DNA of 34,285 nucleotides from Marinilabilia sp. (GTDB taxonomy: Bacteria; Bacteroidota; Bacteroidia; Bacteroidales; Marinilabiliaceae): positions 1 through 34,285 of the forward strand of contig NZ_JADQBH010000174.1 of the NCBI RefSeq assembly GCF_016278715.1, in the 5' to 3' direction. The translations under genes and the position numbers were made by a program. This document shows, in pieces, positions 17,466 through 24,859 of this stretch. Each line of letters opens with the position of its first letter. Positions within the stretch are counted from its first letter, which is position 1. The notes under the pieces are model-generated. The model had not been told where the DNA came from. It saw nothing but the letters and a program-made list of their open reading frames with translations, and did not search any database.

Positions 17466-18503
17466 TTAAGCTACTGTCCCCAATGCATTCATTTCGCCCT
17501 GACTCAGACCAACGTCCTTGCCGTAAATAAGCAGCGTTCGGGCCAGCTCAATTTTCACAACAGTAGATTTTTCCCAATTAAACCAATCCATCAACAAGAT
17601 GAATGGAACACCAGGCAGCATTCCGGCAGTTTGGGCAAGTTTTTCCCGGACCTCGCCGGCTTCAACTTTATACTTCATGGCGGCATTCATCCATAAGTCC
17701 TTATCCATTACCAAAGCAGCATAACGTACAACTTCAGCCCTTAATCGCAGATCTTCATTGCTAAGGAGCGGCACTACATCCCGGCGATCAGCTTTCTGAT
17801 TCAACAACCCCATTACCCGCAAAGCAAACTCCAAAACTCCCGGATTGGAGGCCTGTAACCAGGGAGTTGCATCGGGTTTTTGCTCCCATCTGCTTAATTC
17901 CTGATATAGCTGAATACGGGCCCAATTCGAAAACGGTCGATTCAACTGATTCAAAAACTCGAAAGGCTCATGAATTTTAAGTGCCATCAGGGTAATCTGT
18001 GCTTCGACTCTTAACTCCAGTTTAGGTGAATTAATAAATCTTTTGGCAACATCAACTGCCCCGTCATAACCCATCGTTCTGGCATCTCTGAGGCCCTTAG
18101 TAACCCGCCACCATCTTCGGCTTTTCAAATCCCTCCTCAAATATTTATCAAGATCTAATTGATAGAATAACTTCCTTATTTTTCCGGAAAAATCTCCATT
18201 GAGATTGTGCATCAAAAACAGTACGGACTGGTATAAAATTCTTCCTCCCCCATTGCCCTTTAATTTGCAGTTTTCAATTACATCCTGATCCTCAGAAAAA
18301 AGACAGTCAATAAGCAGATCATTGTATTTCTGACTTTTCCTAAGTATCCGGGTTTCCTGAATCCGGAAGAAATACTGACGCATCAAAAGAAACATGGTTA
18401 CCACAACAATTACAAAAGTCATCACAATAACCATTGAAGCCACAAACAACAGTGTGTCGCTGGCATTAGTGCTTGTTATGATTTCTATAAGTCTGTCCAT
18501 CAT
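17466..18503 (-). CDS. Membrane-anchored HEAT-repeat protein
   Basis: A 345-residue protein with one N-terminal transmembrane helix (about 17-42, very rich in V, M and I), then a basic stretch and an all-helical region of HEAT-like repeats (about 95-330), with pieces such as FINSPKLELRVEAQITLMAL and LLSNEDLRLRAEVVRYAAL. The positive-inside pattern places the repeats in the cytoplasm. HEAT solenoids bind proteins, so an adaptor or co-polymerase role beside the GT2 synthase is plausible. The start codon abuts the stop codon of the TPR-barrel gene with no gap, and the synthase starts 9 bp after its end. I know no characterised homologue. The ATG at 18503 is followed by a second ATG, either of which would serve. 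Confidence 0.85.
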   Translation of the reverse strand: MMDRLIEIITSTNASDTLLFVASMVIVMTFVIVVVTMFLLMRQYFFRIQETRILRKSQKYNDLLIDCLFSEDQDVIENCKLKGNGGGRILYQSVLFLMHNLNGDFSGKIRKLFYQLDLDKYLRRDLKSRRWWRVTKGLRDARTMGYDGAVDVAKRFINSPKLELRVEAQITLMALKIHEPFEFLNQLNRPFSNWARIQLYQELSRWEQKPDATPWLQASNPGVLEFALRVMGLLNQKADRRDVVPLLSNEDLRLRAEVVRYAALVMDKDLWMNAAMKYKVEAGEVREKLAQTAGMLPGVPFILLMDWFNWEKSTVVKIELARTLLIYGKDVGLSQGEMNALGTVA

Positions 18504-19724
18504 TTAAAACTTATATTCCAGTCCGATTTGTCCCAGCAAAACGTTTCTCCATTCACCGGGGACATACTCCTCTGTACTAAATTCAGCCAACAGTCTTGCA
18601 TAAAGAGGCCCTCCAATCTTCAACACAGCATATGCGCCTCCTGTCATCCTTGTGGTCTTTGTATCCGTCATAAGGTCTGCCTGTTGTTCCATTCTGTCAG
18701 GGTTGTTCCCATAACTCAGATAAGTATGAATGAAGGTCTTTTCATTGTGGAAATATTTCCGAACAGAAGCTACTGCCGTAATTTCGTTGTTCGATTCGGG
18801 TGCAAAAAACAATCGAATTCCTGGCATCCACTTCCCTGCATATTTGCTTGCCGACATGGTGAAGAAAAGATTGTGTTCATTCCAGAACAAATACCTGCCT
18901 CCGGCTGACACCTCCCACCCTTTCAAAAGCCCTTGAAACCATTCCAATGCCGAACGATGAACGGGAAAAATCTCAGCCTCCGAATAGGCATAATGAATGT
19001 ACATATAAGAATCGGGACCGGTGAGTGGATAAATATCAAGTCCGGCCTGACTTCCGCTTAGTTTTCTGTTATCAATTTGTAAATTTCCGAAACTTAAACG
19101 AGGTATGATCTTTATATTCTTATCTCCTACAGGTGCTTCTGCAGTAGTAATCCATAAATTTCGTTCAAATGGAGTGTTCGAAGTTTGAAGTGACTGATAA
19201 ACCCCGAAAGACCCCGGTACTTTAAACCCTTCAAGAGAGTCTTTCAGCTCAAGCGCCTTTTTATGATTCGGATTTGACCTCAGCAGCCTTTCCAGGTCAA
19301 TTCTTGCCTCTTTCAGATGCCCCTGGTCAGCATTGGCAAAAGCCCGGTTGTAAAGCAATTCTTCATGGTTCCCATCCAGTTCTAGACCTCTGCCAGCAAC
19401 CCGGATAACTTCACTCATTTCTCCTTGCGCAACTAAAACCGACGAAAGTACAACATGAGCCTCAAGGTGCCCCGGTGTCTTTTCCAGCACATCGTTCATG
19501 AATTCACGGGCCCGGGAAAGATTGTTCTCCCAATAGAAAGTCTGTCCTGCAAGAAAAAGGAATTCTGAATTTTCAGGATATTCCTTGTGCTCCATGCACA
19601 ACTTCCTGGCTTTAGCATAGTCACCTGACCATGCCACCTGTCTTAATGAGTCGATTGATTGGCTAGATATTTCTGTTGCCGCAAAGGATGTTAAAATAAA
19701 AGTAAATAGTAAAAACTTTTTCAT
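18504..19724 (-). CDS. TPR plus beta-barrel outer-membrane protein (YaiO-like)
   Basis: A 406-residue protein with a signal peptide (about 1-21). Residues about 25-175 contain tetratricopeptide repeats, e.g. PENSEFLFLAGQTFYWENN and HEELLYNRAFANADQGH. The rest (about 185-406) is an amphipathic beta-sheet pattern ending in EYKF, the terminal aromatic typical of outer-membrane barrels assembled by BAM. This matches the YaiO family and, on a smaller scale, the TPR-barrel exporters PgaA and BcsC, which pass polysaccharide through the outer membrane. The barrel segment, about 220 residues, is smaller than the 16-strand barrels of those exporters. The next gene starts at the adjacent base. A role in export is inferred from architecture and the GT2 neighbour. 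Confidence 0.88.
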   Translation of the reverse strand: MKKFLLFTFILTSFAATEISSQSIDSLRQVAWSGDYAKARKLCMEHKEYPENSEFLFLAGQTFYWENNLSRAREFMNDVLEKTPGHLEAHVVLSSVLVAQGEMSEVIRVAGRGLELDGNHEELLYNRAFANADQGHLKEARIDLERLLRSNPNHKKALELKDSLEGFKVPGSFGVYQSLQTSNTPFERNLWITTAEAPVGDKNIKIIPRLSFGNLQIDNRKLSGSQAGLDIYPLTGPDSYMYIHYAYSEAEIFPVHRSALEWFQGLLKGWEVSAGGRYLFWNEHNLFFTMSASKYAGKWMPGIRLFFAPESNNEITAVASVRKYFHNEKTFIHTYLSYGNNPDRMEQQADLMTDTKTTRMTGGAYAVLKIGGPLYARLLAEFSTEEYVPGEWRNVLLGQIGLEYKF

Positions 19725-19778
19725 AGGGTGTCATTGGTTATTCAGAAACAGTTTCTAAATAAGTTGCCAAAAGCATAG

Positions 19779-20144
19779 TTACTGATTTTTTAACAAATGA
19801 CTAACTTTCGACTTCAGAGCGTTTACACTAAACGGCTTGGAAACATAATCATTGGCTCCCATGCGCAGGGCATCCTGAATATTATCGTCCTCCGAAAGCG
19901 CAGAAACCATTAGGATGGGAATATTCGATTTCAACACATTTCTCAGATAATTTATAACATCTAATCCACTGTTTACCGGCATCATAACATCTGAAATAAC
20001 CATCTGAAAAATCTGACCTTTAAGCTCTCGAATAGCCAGGTTACCGTTCTCAACGACCTTGACTTTATGATTTTCGTCCATAAGTTTACGCTCAATTATG
20101 CGGCCAATCAGTCTGTCGTCTTCGCACACAAGGATGTTTGCCAT
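19779..20144 (-). CDS. Receiver-only response regulator (copy 2)
   Basis: A 121-residue single-domain regulator. The frame is open to an ATG at 20165, but I chose 20144 (MANILVCEDD) because its paralogue starts at the equivalent place and because the shared upstream element lies at 20165-20184. The receiver shows VCEDDRLI, phospho-Asp52 in VISDVMMP, LMVSALS and VSKPF. There is no output domain. It is the first gene of the run with the TPR-barrel, HEAT and GT2 genes; the gap to the barrel gene is 54 bp. A role in switching polymer synthesis or export through protein contact, perhaps with the HEAT protein, is inference. Confidence 0.9.
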   Translation of the reverse strand: MANILVCEDDRLIGRIIERKLMDENHKVKVVENGNLAIRELKGQIFQMVISDVMMPVNSGLDVINYLRNVLKSNIPILMVSALSEDDNIQDALRMGANDYVSKPFSVNALKSKVSHLLKNQ

Positions 20145-20164
20145 AATATTTGGTTTTAAATACA

Positions 20165-20184
20165 TTTTTTATACGTTTATCAAT
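20165..20184 (-). promoter_or_regulatory. Shared upstream element, copy at response regulator 2
   Basis: Minus-strand ATTGATAAACGTATAAAAAA lies 20 nt before the chosen start at 20144 and matches the element at 15043-15062 in 17 of 20 positions. TTTGACGAA, also present near the other copy, lies at 20197-20205. A TATAATTTG stretch at 20202-20210 could be the -7 region, which would put the element in the leader RNA. Confidence 0.5.
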
Positions 20185-20245
20185 GGAAAAAGGTTATTCG
20201 TCAAATTATAGCGAGTAATTTCCCCGGTGGTGGCGCAAAAAACAT

Positions 20246-20260
20246 TGCAACATGGTTGCA
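20246..20260. promoter_or_regulatory. Candidate Zur operator, site 1
   Basis: TGCAAC-ATG-GTTGCA is an inverted repeat with 6-bp arms and a 3-bp centre. It recurs 39 bp downstream (centre to centre) over the regulator start codon. Two such copies in front of a Fur-family gene heading a zinc-uptake locus make it a likely autoregulatory site. Confidence 0.65.
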
Positions 20261-20284
20261 TATTTGTTTAGAATGATTTAATAT

Positions 20285-20299
20285 TACAACATGGTTGCA
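20285..20299. promoter_or_regulatory. Candidate Zur operator, site 2, containing the start codon
   Basis: TACAAC-ATG-GTTGCA repeats site 1 with one change (T-A for T-G in the left arm). Its central ATG at 20291-20293 is the start codon of the Fur-family gene, so the right arm encodes the second and third residues. A protein bound here would cover the translation start region of its own gene. Confidence 0.6.
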
Positions 20300-20716
20300 A
20301 AGAAAGAGGACACTGTATCTTTTTTGAAAACGCATGGACTGGCCGGAACAGCAATAAGAAAGCAGGTTCTAAGCCACCTGTGGGGCGATGGCGTGGCGCT
20401 CACGCAAAAAGAGATTGAAGAAAAACTGCCTCCCGAGACCGACAGGGTTACGCTTTATCGCACGCTAAAACTTTTCACGGAAAAAGGTATTGTTCATAAA
20501 ATCGTGCTGGACGGGGAAACACAGAAATACAAAATTGCAGGTCGCTTTCGAAAAAGTGATCACGCCCATTTTTATTGCACCCAATGTCACAAATTACTGT
20601 GTATGCCTCAGCTCGATGTCAATTTGTCGCATCTGCCGTCAGGTTTTCAATTTTCTTCGGCCCGCCTGGTGGTAGAAGGTGTTTGTGACAACTGTTCTAC
20701 AAAAAAGGAACGTTAG
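20291..20716 (+). CDS. zur: Fur-family metal regulator, probably Zur
   Basis: A 141-residue repressor. The N-terminal winged helix (about 8-82) has the family pattern GLAGTAIRKQVLSHL and PPETDRVTLYRTLKLF. The C-terminal dimer domain begins with SDHAHFYC, and two CxxC pairs (Cys96/99 and Cys132/135) bind structural zinc. Fur, Zur and PerR share this plan. I choose Zur because genes for a complete zinc ABC transporter follow on the same strand and nothing related to iron or peroxide is adjacent. Two copies of a palindrome lie at and before the start codon. The gap to the ZnuA gene is 177 bp, so one transcript is possible. Confidence 0.85.
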   Translation: MVAKKEDTVSFLKTHGLAGTAIRKQVLSHLWGDGVALTQKEIEEKLPPETDRVTLYRTLKLFTEKGIVHKIVLDGETQKYKIAGRFRKSDHAHFYCTQCHKLLCMPQLDVNLSHLPSGFQFSSARLVVEGVCDNCSTKKER

Positions 20717-20893
20717 CTGGAGGCCGGAGGAAAAAAATGTTAACGGCATACCCGAAGAACTAACATTGTCATACAAACAGCACATTTCAAGAGGTCAATG
20801 ATTTGAATTAACTTTAGTCTTAAACCTAACGTTCATCATATAAAAATGGATTTGTTATCACAAGAAAAACCAATCGTCATATCTACAACAACC

Positions 20894-21772
20894 ATGATAA
20901 AAGGAAATATTTACAGCTTAGGAATTGCATTGCTCATCACTTTTCTGTTGGGAGGATGCTCATCAGTAAAATCAGACCAGAACGGAGTTACTGTTACTAT
21001 TGAGCCATTCCGGTATTTTGTGGAAAGATTAACTTCAGAAAAAGTGCCGGTCAATGTTATGGTTCCCATGGGCTCCAGTCCGGCAACCTACTCTCCAACC
21101 ACAGGCCAGTTGATGGCTTTATCCTCGGCCCGTGTTTATGTTCAGGCCGGTCACCTGGGTTTCGAGGAAGCCTGGATGCATCGTTTAAAAGAACTGAACC
21201 CGGATATGGAAATTATCGATTTATCCGCGAACATTAACCTCATCAAAGGAGACGCTCACAACCATGGAGAGCATGTTCATCAGGGCGGAGTGGATCCTCA
21301 TATTTGGATGTCGCCAAAAGAGGTCATGAGTTTTCTTCCGGGATTAAAAGACATATTAATCAAGCACTTCCCGCAAGATAAAAACACCATTGAGGACAAT
21401 TATTTGAGATTACTCACCGAAGTTGAAACCATTCACAATAGTTTTATCGCGTTGTCCGAAAAAAAAGATTCAGGTAAATTCATGATTTTTCATCCAGCCT
21501 TAACTTATCTTGCTCGTGATTACGGGATGGAACAAATTTCCATTGAGTATGAGGGAAAAGAGCCCACTCCCCAACAACTCAGAGAATTGATTGATCGGGC
21601 TTTAGAAGAAAATATCAAAATCATTTTCATCCAGATGGAGTTTGACAAGCGAAATGCAGAAATGGTTCGTGAAGCCACAGGAGCGACCTTAGTTTCCATC
21701 AATCCGTTGGGATATAATTGGCCGGAGATTATGAATGGCCTAAACGAACATCTGAAAAATCACCTTTATTAA
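20894..21772 (+). CDS. znuA: Zinc ABC transporter substrate-binding lipoprotein
   Basis: A 292-residue cluster A-I metal-binding protein. The frame is open from 20846; I chose the ATG at 20894 because it gives a normal lipoprotein signal ending LLGGC (Cys22). Zinc-protein marks are a His-rich loop (His122, 124, 127 and 129), DPHIWMSPKE (His136) and IFHPALTYLARDYG (His200). The usual first metal ligand, His in the PHTYEP motif, is replaced by Ala64 in SSPATYSPTTG. His87 in QAGHLGFEEAW may stand in for it. It would capture zinc after passage through the outer membrane and hand it to the membrane partner. The ATPase gene starts 11 bp later. Confidence 0.92.
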   Translation: MIKGNIYSLGIALLITFLLGGCSSVKSDQNGVTVTIEPFRYFVERLTSEKVPVNVMVPMGSSPATYSPTTGQLMALSSARVYVQAGHLGFEEAWMHRLKELNPDMEIIDLSANINLIKGDAHNHGEHVHQGGVDPHIWMSPKEVMSFLPGLKDILIKHFPQDKNTIEDNYLRLLTEVETIHNSFIALSEKKDSGKFMIFHPALTYLARDYGMEQISIEYEGKEPTPQQLRELIDRALEENIKIIFIQMEFDKRNAEMVREATGATLVSINPLGYNWPEIMNGLNEHLKNHLY

Positions 21773-21783
21773 ACAAACTATTT

Positions 21784-22524
21784 ATGTCACAACCACTGGT
21801 TTCCATAAAAAAGGTAACCGCAGGCTACAACGGAACTCCCGTATTGAAGGATGTCAACCTTGACATTTTCCCAAAAGATTTCCTGGGAGTAATCGGTCCC
21901 AACGGGGGAGGAAAAACTACACTCTCAAAAGTTCTGCTGGGCATCCTAAAACCCTTTTCAGGAGAAGTAACATTTCCTGGTGAAAGACCCAACATCGGAT
22001 ATCTTCCTCAGATATCACATATTGACCACTCATTCCCGGTAACCGTGAAAGATGTAATCCTGTCAGGCATGGCAACGCCTCGAACCTGGTGGAAATCTCT
22101 GGCAAAAGAGCATAAAGCAAAAGCAGACAATCTTATTCGGAAAACAGGACTTTCCGGTCTTGCCAACAAACCGGTCGGAGAATTATCCGGTGGTCAGTTT
22201 CAACGGGCGTTACTGGCACGAGCTATCATAAATGACCCTCAACTTCTCGTGCTTGACGAACCCGACACTTTTGTTGACCGAAGCTTTGAAGGGGAGCTCT
22301 ATTCTTTGCTGGAACAATTAAATAAAACCATGGCTATATTCCTGATATCGCACGACATAGGCACCATCTCATCTATGGTTAAAACCATTGCCTGCGTGAA
22401 CGGATCGCTCCACTATCATCCATCCAATGTGCTTTCTGCCGAGGTTCTGAAAGTTTACAACTGCCCAATAGACCTGATCGCACATGGACCGGTTCCTCAC
22501 CGGGTTTTGAAAAATCACGGATAA
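21784..22524 (+). CDS. znuC: Zinc ABC transporter ATP-binding protein
   Basis: A 246-residue ABC ATPase. The start at 21784 (MSQPLVSIKK) is chosen over the upstream in-frame codon at 21718, which lies inside znuA. It shows Walker A GPNGGGKT (38-45), the signature LSGGQ (134-138), Walker B LLVLDEP (154-160) and the switch His190 in ISHD. It powers import of zinc with the ZnuA and ZnuB neighbours. The family includes Mn and Fe importers; zinc is preferred from the Zur-like regulator and the His-rich ZnuA. DTFVDRSFEG after Walker B matches the DxxVD D-loop of the metal-importer branch. Confidence 0.94.
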   Translation: MSQPLVSIKKVTAGYNGTPVLKDVNLDIFPKDFLGVIGPNGGGKTTLSKVLLGILKPFSGEVTFPGERPNIGYLPQISHIDHSFPVTVKDVILSGMATPRTWWKSLAKEHKAKADNLIRKTGLSGLANKPVGELSGGQFQRALLARAIINDPQLLVLDEPDTFVDRSFEGELYSLLEQLNKTMAIFLISHDIGTISSMVKTIACVNGSLHYHPSNVLSAEVLKVYNCPIDLIAHGPVPHRVLKNHG

Positions 22525-22574
22525 ATTTCTGAATTCAAACACAAAACAATAATCCTCCCAAAAAAGAGATCGCC

Positions 22575-23462
22575 ATGCAAAATATTCTATCCCTTTTCGA
22601 GTACCAGTTTTTCCAAAATGCCTTAATGGCGGCAATCCTCACCAGTGCACTTGCAGCATTGGTTGGCACGTACATTGTCAGCCGCAAGGTGGTCTTTATC
22701 AGTGGTGGAATAACACACGCCTCCTTTGGGGGTATCGGAATAGCCTACTTTTTTGGACTCAACCCTTTTCTGGGAGCGGTTGCTTTTGCCATTGCTTCCT
22801 CATTGGGAATAGAATGGATTTCAACGCATGGAAAAATTCGGGAGGACAGTGCCATCGCAATCCTGTGGTCCCTGGGAATGGCCCTGGGAATAATTTTTGT
22901 TTTCCTCACCCCGGGTTATACGCCCAATTTAATGAGTTTTCTTTTCGGAAGTATTCTATCGGTGGGAATGGCTGACATTATTGTTCTTGCAGTAGTGTTG
23001 TTATTTACATCATTGTTTTTTGTCATTTTTTCCCGACCGATTGTTTACACCGCATTCGACCCAGAATTTGCGCGCACCCGCGGACTTCCGGTTACATTAA
23101 TCCGAAACAGCATGGCAATACTTGTGGCAATTGCTATTGTGTTGTCCATTCGTGTGATGGGCATCATTCTGGTGTTAAGCATTTTTACGATTCCCCAAAA
23201 TACAGCACTTCTTTTTTCCGGTAAGTTTTCCGGCATTATCAAAGGTTCGGTACTTTTTGGAATCAGTGGTTCAATCCTTGGATTAATCACAGCCTCGATA
23301 TTTGATATTCCCGGAAGTGCAGCCATCATTTTTGTTCTCACACTTCAATTTCTAATATCAAAAGGTGTTGCCATTATTTTAAGGAAGCGTAAAAAAACCA
23401 GAAAAAGTTCAGCCACCGGGGAAGAAAAAAACTCAATACATGAACCACACATAAAAGAATAA
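22575..23462 (+). CDS. znuB: Zinc ABC transporter permease
   Basis: A 295-residue ABC-3 family permease with about eight hydrophobic segments, beginning near 12-35. Family patterns include FISGGITHASFGGIGIAYF in the second segment, HGKIREDSAIAILWSLGMAL, and EFARTRGLPV in the cytoplasmic loop that meets the ATPase. The C-terminus is a basic tail (KKTRKSS) followed by charged residues. It follows znuC after 50 bp, completing a ZnuABC transporter in the order A-C-B. Confidence 0.94.
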   Translation: MQNILSLFEYQFFQNALMAAILTSALAALVGTYIVSRKVVFISGGITHASFGGIGIAYFFGLNPFLGAVAFAIASSLGIEWISTHGKIREDSAIAILWSLGMALGIIFVFLTPGYTPNLMSFLFGSILSVGMADIIVLAVVLLFTSLFFVIFSRPIVYTAFDPEFARTRGLPVTLIRNSMAILVAIAIVLSIRVMGIILVLSIFTIPQNTALLFSGKFSGIIKGSVLFGISGSILGLITASIFDIPGSAAIIFVLTLQFLISKGVAIILRKRKKTRKSSATGEEKNSIHEPHIKE

Positions 23463-23639
23463 AAAGGTATTGACTGATGTCAAGGTTAAACGGATTTTGA
23501 ATTTCAGCCTCAGAGAAGCCAAAAGTGGGATAGAGACTCAATAGCTCATCTTTTTGCAGCTTTTTCGGATGAAAGAAACAATCAACGCTAAAGGTCCAGC
23601 ATGTAATTTAAGCTAAACACTCCACGATTGATAAAATAC

Positions 23640-24758
23640 TTACTTTCCTGTCCTGTCCTTCCAGCGTTCCTTCAACAAAATACTGCCAATCCCGGCAACC
23701 AAGATGTAAGGAGGATACAGAAAGGAAAAGGCTAAAAATCGTGGCAAATCAGACGATACATTAAAAAAGTGCTTCCCCCGGTTTATCAACATACGATCTA
23801 CAAGTACTTTAGTCATCATGGCTGCCAGCCAGATAATCCCATAAGAAACATTGAAAAACATCAGAAAAAGAAGAATAGTGAGCCAGCTGTTGGTCAACAA
23901 TATCAACAACGCTATCATTCTGGCCCACACATCAGTATATCCCTTACTTTTCCCGCCCCATCGCATACGCTGAAAAAGAAAATCTTTCAGGCTTTTGGCC
24001 GGATTTGTCTTTACCATCGCTTGTGCCGATTTCAGATAAACAATCCTGAATCCTTCAACCTTAAAAGCATGAAGAAGAAAAACGTCATCCCCGGATAAAT
24101 ATTCTTCTCCAGGAATTTTCCGGGCAGTTTCGAGATACGATTTCTTTTTGAAAGCCAGGTTGGCACCACTACTAATCACCGGGACATTCCATCCGGCAGC
24201 TCCCGCTGTAACCATCTGCAGTGCCAGATAATCATTTTGCTGAAATGCACCCAGGAAACCATTTCCCTGCTCCATCCCAACCGGCATGATAAGCATGTCT
24301 GGATTTTGGTTGATATACGTTTCTGAGATGGTCTGCAGCCATGCTCTTCCAAAATGACAATCTGCATCGGTTGTTACGATCAACTCACCGGTCGCAGCCG
24401 AAATGCCATGTCGGAGGGCAGCTTTCTTTCCGTGTCCGGAGGAAAACTCCACCCTCAGCCAATGATACCTGCGTTGCAACTCATGTAACCGTTCCACCCC
24501 GTTGTCTGCAGAATGGTCATCAACCATCACGACTTCCAGATGATGAAATGAGAACCGCTGTCTGCTGATACTATCTATTAAAGCTTCCAGATTTCTTTCC
24601 TCATTTCGAAACGGAATAACCACCGAAATAAAGACACTCCGCCGGGAGCGGTGCCTAGTATTAATTTCGGGAAGGAGACCCCATCCTTTCAGGAAATACA
24701 CAATCAAAGCCGCATAGCCTGCAACCAGAATAAAAGTAAAAACAGCGATCCAATCCAT
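23640..24758 (-). CDS. GT2 family membrane glycosyltransferase
   Basis: A 372-residue glycosyltransferase starting at MDWIAVFTF (24758); an upstream in-frame start at 24806 adds only 16 residues before the first membrane helix. One helix (about 3-25) is followed by a GT-A domain with VVIPFRNEERN, VVMVDDHSADNG (catalytic Asp), TTDADCHFG, SGDDVFLLHAF and QRMRWGGKS, and then two or three helices. The D,DxD,D,QxxRW set suggests a processive or lipid-directed enzyme. It is only distantly similar to the synthase at 16029-17456. It converges with znuB and lies after the SPOR gene on the minus strand with a gap of about 100 bp. The product is unknown; cell-envelope glycan is likely. Confidence 0.9.
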   Translation of the reverse strand: MDWIAVFTFILVAGYAALIVYFLKGWGLLPEINTRHRSRRSVFISVVIPFRNEERNLEALIDSISRQRFSFHHLEVVMVDDHSADNGVERLHELQRRYHWLRVEFSSGHGKKAALRHGISAATGELIVTTDADCHFGRAWLQTISETYINQNPDMLIMPVGMEQGNGFLGAFQQNDYLALQMVTAGAAGWNVPVISSGANLAFKKKSYLETARKIPGEEYLSGDDVFLLHAFKVEGFRIVYLKSAQAMVKTNPAKSLKDFLFQRMRWGGKSKGYTDVWARMIALLILLTNSWLTILLFLMFFNVSYGIIWLAAMMTKVLVDRMLINRGKHFFNVSSDLPRFLAFSFLYPPYILVAGIGSILLKERWKDRTGK

Positions 24759-24859
24759 TACGAAAGAGAAGCGGGTGGCTTTGTTTAAAACAACAACCAC
24801 CCGCATATTTTTAAATTACTAACTAATTTCCCGGTATTGAAAAACAAAATTGAAAGATA

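Noticed and set aside
21718-21783. Upstream extension of znuC
   Set aside because: It overlaps the end of znuA and adds residues not seen in the family.
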